Shown piece after piece: positions 6,353 to 12,725 of a stretch of DNA of 16,019 nucleotides. Positions within the stretch are counted from its first letter, which is position 1, and every line of letters starts with the position of its first letter. Both the position numbers and the translations under genes were made by a program. The DNA is from UBA3941 sp035647175. Its GTDB lineage: Bacteria > Bacillota > Clostridia > Caldicoprobacterales > UBA3941. The DNA lies in assembly GCA_035647175.1 (NCBI GenBank), contig DASRNX010000255.1:1-16019 (forward strand), in the 5' to 3' direction. The notes under the pieces were generated by a model, which was given only the letters and a program-made list of their open reading frames with translations, ran no database searches and was not told where the DNA came from.

Positions 6353-7546
6353 ATGAACAAAGAAAAATTTCTTTCGTGCATCCAAAATGAACCAATTATA
6401 AACTCCCATTCCCACCATTTACAAGATGTGGATCATCGGGGGCTAAATCTCCAAAATGTTTTGCGTAGCTCCTATGTCAACTGGTGTCATAAACCTGTTC
6501 CTGATGGGAATTCTAAAGATGAGACAGCCCTATGGCTGAATTCTGTCAGAAACCGCAGCTATTTTATATGGATAGAAAAGGCTATGATGGATCTGTATGG
6601 TATAGATGAGCATTTAGATGCGGATACATGGTATATATTCGATGGAGCCATACGCAAGGCGCATAGCGGGGGAGCCTGGCATTTAAGCATATTAAGGGAT
6701 CAATGCAATTACAGAGCTATTTTTCTTGACACTTTTTGGAAGCCAGGCGACGACAATAATCATCCGGACTTGTTTAAGCCGGCGTATCGGGTCAACAGCC
6801 TTTTTTATGGCTATAATCGGACAGCAAGGGACCATAACGAAAACAATTTTCAACTGTTAGAGGACCGATCCATAACGGATATCGATGAATATATAAAACT
6901 TATTGGGGATGTAATACATAGAAAGAGAGAGGCCGGCTGTACCGTTATAAAATGCGCCCTGGCATACGATCGCTCTCTGGGATTTGGAGACGGGACAAAG
7001 GAGAATGCACAAAGAGCTATGAATGAGAATCCCGACGAGGATGACATTAGGGCATTCCAAAATTATGTATTCGATAGGATATGTGAGATTGCCGCGGAAC
7101 TATCCATGCCTGTACAAATCCATACAGGTTTGGGGTTAATGGCCGGGAGCAACGCTATGCAATTACAGCCGTTGATCTCTCGAAATCCGAATACGATATT
7201 TTGGCTTATGCACGGGAGCTATCCATGGACGAGCGATATCGCGGGATTGGCCCATGTATACCCCAATGTATGGGCGGATCTGTGCTGGCTGCCCCTGATA
7301 TCGCCGACTGCCGCACATCGTCTGATGCATGAACTCATCGATGTATGTAACGCTGATCGCGTAGTTTGGGGGTGCGATACTTGGACCGGCGAGGAGAGCT
7401 ACGGTGCGCGTTTGGCATTCCTGGAGATATTATCACAGGTTCTTTGTGAAAGGGTGGATATGGGGAGAATGCGGGAAGGCGATGCCCAAAGATATGCAAG
7501 GGCCGTCATGTATGATAATGCCGCCGGCATACTGGGTGACATTTGA
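6353..7546 (+). CDS. Amidohydrolase-superfamily metalloenzyme (Amidohydro_2 type)
   Basis: A 397-residue TIM-barrel hydrolase of the amidohydrolase superfamily; its substrate is unknown. Metal-site candidates appear in the expected order: HSH at 19-21 at the end of strand 1, Lys200 in VIKCALAYDRS (possibly carboxylated), His257 in VQIHTG, His287 in LMHGSYPW, and Asp342 in VVWGCDTW. The region 55-190 (RNRSYFIWIEKAMMDLYGI onward) is an insertion rich in aromatic residues and vaguely recalls uronate isomerase-like members. The start at 6353 follows GAGGGGGGG (6338-6346); the frame's upstream ATG at 6308 lacks such a site. It is probably co-transcribed with the cyclase gene, and a terminator lies 69 bases after its stop. 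Confidence 0.82.
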   Translation: MNKEKFLSCIQNEPIINSHSHHLQDVDHRGLNLQNVLRSSYVNWCHKPVPDGNSKDETALWLNSVRNRSYFIWIEKAMMDLYGIDEHLDADTWYIFDGAIRKAHSGGAWHLSILRDQCNYRAIFLDTFWKPGDDNNHPDLFKPAYRVNSLFYGYNRTARDHNENNFQLLEDRSITDIDEYIKLIGDVIHRKREAGCTVIKCALAYDRSLGFGDGTKENAQRAMNENPDEDDIRAFQNYVFDRICEIAAELSMPVQIHTGLGLMAGSNAMQLQPLISRNPNTIFWLMHGSYPWTSDIAGLAHVYPNVWADLCWLPLISPTAAHRLMHELIDVCNADRVVWGCDTWTGEESYGARLAFLEILSQVLCERVDMGRMREGDAQRYARAVMYDNAAGILGDI

Positions 7547-7614
7547 AGAGGGTAAAAGCATTCGGAATAAATACTGCGGCGGATATATACGGACTTTACC
7601 GGACTGAAACTTAT

Positions 7615-7646
7615 ATGTTCGGGTTTGTATACGGGAACATTTTTTT
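7615..7646 (+). terminator. Rho-independent terminator after the cyclase/amidohydrolase unit
   Basis: ATGTTC (7615-7620) pairs with GAACAT (7635-7640), followed by seven T residues. The loop is 14 bases. It separates the amidohydrolase gene from pyruvate kinase, which begins 30 bases later. Confidence 0.6.
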
Positions 7647-7675
7647 AGATTCCCATCTACGAAATGAGGTATAAA

Positions 7676-9112
7676 ATGAGAAAGACAAAAATTATTTGTA
7701 CTCTGGGGCCTGCCAGTGACGATCCCGGGATCTTAAAAGCCCTGTTAGAGAAGGGGGCTAACGCAATCAGATTGAATTTTTCCCATGGCGATCACGAAGA
7801 ACATGGGAAACGAATAGCTCTGGTTAAGCAAGTAAGGGAGGAGATGGGCCTTCCCATAGCTATCCTTATGGATACAAAGGGTCCCGAAATCCGCATCGGC
7901 AACTTCAAAGACGGGGAAGTCAGACTGGAGGAAGGGCAGAAGTTTGTCTTGACTACGGAGGAGATCCAAGGGGACGAGAACATAGTCACGGTCCGTTTTA
8001 AGGAAATAACCAAGGATGTCTGTGTAGGGACCGCCATACTTATAGACGACGGCCTGGTCGCCCTGGTCGTGGAGGAAATAACGCAAGATGCGGTCCATTG
8101 TAAGGTGATAAACGGGGGTATCCTAGGCAGCAGAAAGGGCGTTAATATTCCCGGGGTTTCCACAAGTCTGCCCGCTATTACGACCAAGGACGCCGAGGAT
8201 ATTAAATTTGGCATATCCCAGCAGATAGATTATATTGCCGCTTCCTTCGTACGGAGGGCTTCGGATGTTTTAGCCATAAAGAGGGTTTTATCAGAGAATA
8301 ACGGTGATTACATTAAGGTTATCGCCAAAATCGAAAACCAGGAAGGCCTCGAAAATATAGACGAAATAATAAGGGTTTCCGACGGAATCATGGTGGCCAG
8401 GGGGGATTTAGGGGTGGAAATTCCCACGGAGGATGTACCTATCCACCAAAAGGAGATAATCAAAAAGTGTATCGAGGCCAGCAAACCCGTCATCATTGCC
8501 ACACAGATGCTGGATTCCATGATCAGAAATCCAAGACCCACACGGGCAGAGACCAGCGATGTAGCCAATGCAATCTATGATGGGGCCGATGTTATCATGC
8601 TGTCCGGGGAAACCGCCGCAGGCAAGTATCCTGTAGAGACGCTGCTGACTATGGCCAGGATTGCCAAAAGGGTCGAAAACAGTATAGACTATGAAATGGA
8701 ATTTGAAAAACGCGTAGCCGGCAAGGAAGCCACCGTTACCGATTCCATAAGCCATGCAACGTGTTCAATAGCACACGGGCTGCATGCCAAAGCCATCGTA
8801 ACAGCTACCAGAAGCGGGCGTACCGCCAGAATGGTATCTAAATATCGGCCTGCTGCCCAGATTATCGCTACCACAACCAGCGACGCGACCTGCAGGGAGC
8901 TTTCCCTGGTATGGGGCGTTCAGCCGTTTGTTTCGCCGGATATGAGCGATACGGATAGGATGTTTGAAAAATCCACAGAGGTTGCTGCCAATACCGGTAT
9001 TGCATGTTCCGGCGATATCATCGTAATAACGGCAGGGATACCCATGGGAATCAGCGGTTCGACTAACCTTATTAAGGTGAGTCAGATAGGGGATGTCCCG
9101 GCGGGAAATTAA
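7676..9112 (+). CDS. pyk: Pyruvate kinase
   Basis: Catalyses the last glycolytic step, PEP + ADP to pyruvate + ATP, in the cytoplasm. The product has 478 residues. The N-terminal barrel begins MRKTKIICTLGPAS, with Arg32, Asn34 and Ser36 in RLNFSHG and MDTKGPEIR (Asp66, Lys68, Arg73). Catalytic Lys218 and metal ligand Glu220 lie in AKIENQEG, Asp244 in MVARGDLGVEIP, and the TQMLDSM and RAETSDVANA motifs follow. It ends soon after the allosteric C domain and lacks the extra PEP-utiliser domain found in many Bacillus and Clostridia enzymes (about 580 residues). The start at 7676 is preferred over the in-frame ATG at 7664, because ATGAGGT there serves as its ribosome binding site. No terminator is visible before the T-box promoter. 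Confidence 0.97.
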   Translation: MRKTKIICTLGPASDDPGILKALLEKGANAIRLNFSHGDHEEHGKRIALVKQVREEMGLPIAILMDTKGPEIRIGNFKDGEVRLEEGQKFVLTTEEIQGDENIVTVRFKEITKDVCVGTAILIDDGLVALVVEEITQDAVHCKVINGGILGSRKGVNIPGVSTSLPAITTKDAEDIKFGISQQIDYIAASFVRRASDVLAIKRVLSENNGDYIKVIAKIENQEGLENIDEIIRVSDGIMVARGDLGVEIPTEDVPIHQKEIIKKCIEASKPVIIATQMLDSMIRNPRPTRAETSDVANAIYDGADVIMLSGETAAGKYPVETLLTMARIAKRVENSIDYEMEFEKRVAGKEATVTDSISHATCSIAHGLHAKAIVTATRSGRTARMVSKYRPAAQIIATTTSDATCRELSLVWGVQPFVSPDMSDTDRMFEKSTEVAANTGIACSGDIIVITAGIPMGISGSTNLIKVSQIGDVPAGN

Positions 9113-9140
9113 TTGATGAAAAAATTTACTAAGTTGGGGC

Positions 9141-9169
9141 TTGACAGCCTAATTCACAGGTGGTATATT
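9141..9169 (+). promoter_or_regulatory. Promoter of the T-box transcript
   Basis: Consensus TTGACA (9141-9146), exactly 17 bases, then TATATT (9164-9169). It directly precedes the T-box leader, and the transcript should start near 9176. Confidence 0.88.
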
Positions 9170-9174
9170 CATAT

Positions 9175-9436
9175 AAACCGAAGACGAGGGAGTTATGCCG
9201 CTAAAACGATCTTCAGCGAATCCGGGACAGTGTGAGCCGGACAGATGACAGTGGTGGCAAGTGGGCCTCCGAGGGCAAGGCGAAAGATTTATTCAGTAGC
9301 TAAGACGCAGAGCCGGCGTTATAGGGCTGTGGGTGTAATGGCACCCTACAAAGTGGGTATATATTTTATATATCAAACAAGGTGGCACCGCAGGTTAGCG
9401 CTTGTCCTTGAGTATTCTCAAGGCAGGCGTTTTTTA
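9175..9436 (+). ncRNA. T-box riboswitch, predicted tRNA-Trp specific
   Basis: Cis-acting leader that reads tRNA charging and switches between antiterminator and terminator. Stem I carries the distal CCGG / GACAGTGTGAG / CCGG arm (9222-9240). The specifier is aligned as TGG (9262-9264), five bases ahead of the CGAGG segment. The downstream AGTAG...GCCGGCGTTA region, stem III (GGGTG 9331-9335 with CACCC 9342-9346) and an AT-rich hairpin precede the T-box core AAGGTGGCACCGCA (9379-9392). The core has UGGC, which pairs with a G discriminator base; bacterial tRNA-Trp has G73, whereas tRNA-Val (for the frame-shifted reading GTG) has A73. Both signals therefore fit tryptophan. The first likely target gene begins 242 bases after the terminator and is not a recognised Trp gene. 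Confidence 0.93.
9398..9435 (+). terminator. T-box terminator
   Basis: GCGCTTG and CCTTGAG pair with CTCAAGG and CAGGCGT around a TATT loop, with one bulged T; six T residues follow (9430-9435). It is the OFF-state terminator that competes with the T-box antiterminator. Confidence 0.85.
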
Positions 9437-9492
9437 TATTCCTAAAAACAATGATGGGCCATTAGCCTATACTGACATAGGAGTTGTTTAGA

Positions 9493-9519
9493 TTGATTAG
9501 GGAACATTGATCGTATAAT
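9493..9519 (+). promoter_or_regulatory. Possible internal promoter downstream of the T-box
   Basis: TTGATT (9493-9498) and a perfect TATAAT (9514-9519) are separated by only 15 bases, which is short. If used, it would let the following genes be transcribed independently of the T-box. The rest of the gap (9520-9661) is AT-rich with no gene, ending in a repeated CCCGGA-type motif next to the ribosome binding site. Confidence 0.3.
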
Positions 9520-9677
9520 TGATTGCATAACTTCATAGATAACCGACTCCGACTATAAAATTTATCATCTGCAGACAAATTTAGTTTCCGTATTGTCTAT
9601 TCTATAGATCAACTTAACCGAAGAAAACGGATTTAATCACAAAGGACCCGGAGGGGCCCGGAAGGAGGGATTGGAGT

Positions 9678-10022
9678 ATGGGGGATAGGTTTACGCTCTA
9701 TAACTTAAAGGTGGAGGTTGTTTCATCGGACAAGCCCATGGTGTGCCGGCATAAGGAGGGTGACTACTTCTTGGTGGAAGGGGAGGATTTAATCTTTCCG
9801 GAGAATAATTCCTTCTCCATGTATGCCCTCAGTGCGATTCTGCCTTTGCTTCCTGCAAAGCAGCGCCCGCTGCACCCAAACGATTGGATGTTGTCCGACA
9901 GTATGATAGCCTGTCCGGACCCCAATTGCGGTGCGAAATTCAAGATCACCCGCATAGGCACAAAGGAGTTCAGCCATGCCGAGTGCACGGTAGAAAAAAT
10001 ATATGATGGGGAGGAAGAGTAA
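9678..10022 (+). CDS. TIGR04076-like small cysteine-containing protein
   Basis: A 114-residue soluble protein of unknown function. Its layout (an N-terminal strand-rich segment with VEVVSSDKPMVCRHKEGD, a central FSMYALSAILPLLPAKQR helix, then MIACPDPNC) resembles the TIGR04076 family. Cysteines are at 23, 79, 84 and 103, so metal or redox chemistry is possible but not shown. The start has an excellent AAGGAGGG (9662-9669), eight bases ahead. Its TAA stop shares one base with the ATG of the aldo/keto reductase gene, so the two are translationally coupled and probably act together. It is the first gene after the T-box. Confidence 0.75.
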   Translation: MGDRFTLYNLKVEVVSSDKPMVCRHKEGDYFLVEGEDLIFPENNSFSMYALSAILPLLPAKQRPLHPNDWMLSDSMIACPDPNCGAKFKITRIGTKEFSHAECTVEKIYDGEEE

Positions 10023-11068
10023 TGGTCCAAAGAGTTGAGCTTTCCGACGGTTATACAATTAGCAGGGTTATCAACGGTTGTTGGCAGTTGTCTCAAGGAC
10101 ATAATCTTATCGGCAGCCTTGATATGAAAGATATCATGCGTGCATTCCATATGCTGGCCGAAGGGGGATTCACCACCTTTGACTGCGCAGATATCTATAC
10201 GGGGGCCGAGGAATTTTTAGGTGAGTTCATAAAGGAGCTGAGAAGGGGCAGCGGAATTTCGTCCCATGATATTCAGATACATACCAAGTATGTGCCTGAT
10301 ATCAACCTACTGGCCCAGGTGGATTATCAATATACCGAAGGGATCATAGACCGCAGTCTAAAACGACTAAACAGGGACGTATTGGATCTGGTGCAGTTTC
10401 ACTGGTGGGATTACGATGCCCCGGGCTGTCTGGAGACTGCAGGCTATCTACTCAGGCTAAAGGAAAAGGGTAAGATCCGCAATATAGGCGTGACCAATTT
10501 TGACACCGAGCATTTTGCGAACATAGTTGAAGCCGGTATTCCCATTGTATCCTTCCAGACACAGTATTCCGTCTTTGACAGGCGCCCGGAAAAGGCTCTA
10601 ACAGAGTATTGCAGACTCAAGAATATTTCCCTGCTCTGTTATGGTACCATAGCGGGGGGATTCCTGGCAGATAGGTGGATAGGGAAGACCATGGATGTCC
10701 CCGAAACCCGTTCTCAGGTCAAATACCTCCAAGTTATCGAAGACACCTTAGGTTGGGACGGGTACCAGGACCTACTTGCACTCCTTGGCAGAATCGGCGA
10801 TAAGTACGGTGTTAGGATTGCCCATGTGGCGGTAAAATACATTCTCAGTCAATCTGGGGTGGGCGCAGCAATCATCGGGGTAAGAAATAGCAGGCACGTT
10901 CAATCGAATACGGGGATATTTGAATTTGATTTAGACCATGAGGAGATCGATGAGATCAGAGACTTTTTGGACCGGTATCCGATATTAGACGGTGAACCAT
11001 TTGAGCTGGAGCGCACCGTCGGTTCCAAGTATAGGAATATCATGAAAATGAATTTGAACGAAGAATAA
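10022..11068 (+). CDS. Aldo/keto reductase
   Basis: NAD(P)H-dependent oxidoreductase with an (alpha/beta)8 barrel; its carbonyl substrate is unknown. The 348 residues hold the complete catalytic tetrad: Asp54 and Tyr59 in FDCADIYTG, Lys89 in HTKY and His127 in VQFHWW. The cofactor-binding half shows IGVTNF, FQTQYSVFDRRPE, LLCYGTIAGGFL and GAAIIGVRNSRHVQSN. The protein belongs to the larger family that contains potassium-channel beta-like reductases. Its start overlaps the stop of the TIGR04076-like gene, and the transporter gene follows after 29 bases. Membership in a T-box unit suggests a role in amino-acid-derived carbonyl metabolism, which is inference only. Confidence 0.92.
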   Translation: MVQRVELSDGYTISRVINGCWQLSQGHNLIGSLDMKDIMRAFHMLAEGGFTTFDCADIYTGAEEFLGEFIKELRRGSGISSHDIQIHTKYVPDINLLAQVDYQYTEGIIDRSLKRLNRDVLDLVQFHWWDYDAPGCLETAGYLLRLKEKGKIRNIGVTNFDTEHFANIVEAGIPIVSFQTQYSVFDRRPEKALTEYCRLKNISLLCYGTIAGGFLADRWIGKTMDVPETRSQVKYLQVIEDTLGWDGYQDLLALLGRIGDKYGVRIAHVAVKYILSQSGVGAAIIGVRNSRHVQSNTGIFEFDLDHEEIDEIRDFLDRYPILDGEPFELERTVGSKYRNIMKMNLNEE

Positions 11069-11097
11069 AATCTATTATTTTAAGGGGAGGGCCCGAT

Positions 11098-12579
11098 ATG
11101 AATAATGATCAAAGGCTTGAATTCAAGGGAGGAATGGTCGTTGCCTTTCTTCCGGTATGTATCTTTTTGTTCTTTTGTGTTCTGTATTTCATTGTCTTTA
11201 AAGCATTTGAGATGCATGCCTTGGCTATGGGTGCATTTGTCGCGTTATTGGTCGGTGCGATTTTTACAAAGAAAGGCCATTACGACGGATTTTGGGATGC
11301 TGTCTATGAGGGTACGAAGGAGGCCGTGCCGGTGGCGGTGTTGCTTTTTACCATCGGTATCTTTGCAGAACTTATAAAAACCGCTAATATTTCCTCGGGC
11401 TTTGTATGGCTGGCAGATTCTTTGGGGATCAGCGGGGGCCTGTTTACGGGCTTTACCTTCATCGCGGTATGTATTATCTCCTCCGCTACGGGGTCGTCCA
11501 TCGGAACCATATTCACCTGCTTCCCAATTTTTTACCCTGCAGGGGTCTTGCTGGGCAGTAATCCTGCGGCTCTGGCGGCTGCTATAGTTTGCGGGGGTAT
11601 CTTTGGAGATAATCTGGCACCTATTTCGGATACTACCATCATATCTGCCGGTACCCAGGAGTATACAAAAAAACCGGGTTTCGCAGACGTGGGCGGTTGT
11701 GTGACCAGCAGGCTAAAGTATTCATTGATTGCCGGCATTGCAGCGTTTATTCTGTTTTTAATCTTTGGAGGCGGCGGAACAGTGGGAGCAGGGGCGGGGG
11801 AAATCCTCGAAAATAACATGAACCCCATAACCCTGGTGATGTTGATACCCGTTGCCGTTATGCTGTTTGTGGCCGTTAAGACCCGAAATATCTATAAGGC
11901 AATCACCGTGGGGATTATCGTCGGGACGGGTGTCGGGATGGGATTTGGGCTCATGACCTTTGATAATGTCATATCCGTTACGGACGGAATGCCGACGGGC
12001 TTTCTGACGGACGGTATCAGCGGCATGATGTCTACGGCCACACTGGTCCTTTCTGTATACGGTATTATGGGTGTACTGAACGGCGCAGGTGTGCTGGAAA
12101 AGATCACCGGCGGCATCCTAAACAGCAGGATGGGCAAGACCGTCCGGGGTGCGGAAATTGCTATGATGCTCGGCATCTCCATAACCACCCTGGTTTTTGG
12201 CGGGGTTACCAGCGCATCCATGACAACCTTTGGAAAGGTACAAAATGAGATTGGAAAGCGAGTAGGTCTTCATCCATATCGGCGTGCAAATCTGTTGGAC
12301 GGATTCGCCAACGCCATCGTATTGGCGGTACCCTTTCTGAGCGTGTTTGTATTTATAGGAGCCTTGCTCACCAAGGGATATGATTTTGTCGAACCCCTTT
12401 CAATTACCCAAATCAGCGCCAATATGTTCTATTGTTTGACGCTGTTTCTGGTGCTGTTGTTCTCTGTCATAACCGGTTGGGACCGCAAATTTGAGGGTCC
12501 TAACGGAGAACCCATAACAAGGGATCAGGGAATAGAAAATTCGGCGGGGGCGGAGGCAGAAGGGGAGTTACTGGGATAA
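11098..12579 (+). CDS. NhaC-superfamily Na+/H+ antiporter-like transporter
   Basis: A 493-residue integral membrane protein with about 11 hydrophobic segments. Conserved family stretches include AVLLFTIGIFAELIK, CIISSATGSSIGTIFTC, IFGDNLAPISDTTIISAGTQ and FGGVTSASMTTFGKVQNE. Annotated members exchange sodium for protons or organic acids (NhaC, MleN), but members placed under T-box or other amino-acid riboswitch control have been proposed to be amino-acid transporters. Because a Trp-type T-box heads this unit, sodium-coupled uptake of tryptophan or a related aromatic compound is a reasonable inference. The ribosome binding site AGGGGAGGG lies just ahead of the ATG. A strong terminator follows the stop. 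Confidence 0.87.
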   Translation: MNNDQRLEFKGGMVVAFLPVCIFLFFCVLYFIVFKAFEMHALAMGAFVALLVGAIFTKKGHYDGFWDAVYEGTKEAVPVAVLLFTIGIFAELIKTANISSGFVWLADSLGISGGLFTGFTFIAVCIISSATGSSIGTIFTCFPIFYPAGVLLGSNPAALAAAIVCGGIFGDNLAPISDTTIISAGTQEYTKKPGFADVGGCVTSRLKYSLIAGIAAFILFLIFGGGGTVGAGAGEILENNMNPITLVMLIPVAVMLFVAVKTRNIYKAITVGIIVGTGVGMGFGLMTFDNVISVTDGMPTGFLTDGISGMMSTATLVLSVYGIMGVLNGAGVLEKITGGILNSRMGKTVRGAEIAMMLGISITTLVFGGVTSASMTTFGKVQNEIGKRVGLHPYRRANLLDGFANAIVLAVPFLSVFVFIGALLTKGYDFVEPLSITQISANMFYCLTLFLVLLFSVITGWDRKFEGPNGEPITRDQGIENSAGAEAEGELLG

Positions 12580-12587
12580 CATAATAT

Positions 12588-12615
12588 GGGGGGCGAAAGC
12601 CCCCCTCCTATTTTT
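12588..12615 (+). terminator. Rho-independent terminator after the transporter
   Basis: GGGGGGC-GAAA-GCCCCCC (12588-12605) is a very stable GNRA-capped hairpin, followed by TCCTATTTTT. It ends the T-box unit. Confidence 0.9.
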
Positions 12616-12662
12616 GAGTATTGGATGGCCCTATGCCTTTAGCTGCAAGAAGAAGATTTAGG

Positions 12663-12691
12663 TTGAGGATAATTGATTCAGGTTATATTAT
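12663..12691 (+). promoter_or_regulatory. Promoter of pflBA
   Basis: TTGAGG (12663-12668), a 17-base spacer and TATTAT (12686-12691). Transcription would start near 12698, about 28 bases ahead of the pflB start at 12726. This supports the shorter pflB start. Confidence 0.6.
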
Positions 12692-12725
12692 AGTTAAAGC
12701 AGATGATAAGGAGCTGATTTATAAT

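Noticed and set aside
9261..9263. GTG (Val) as the T-box specifier
   Set aside because: It is one base out of register with the expected position, and tRNA-Val has an A discriminator base, which does not pair with the C of UGGC.
9245..9445. 66-residue ORF inside the T-box
   Set aside because: It is explained entirely by the structured leader RNA and has no ribosome binding site of note.
12621..12725. 35-residue N-terminal extension of pflB
   Set aside because: It overlaps a good promoter, is compositionally unlike PFL, and the 742-residue form from 12726 matches the family length.
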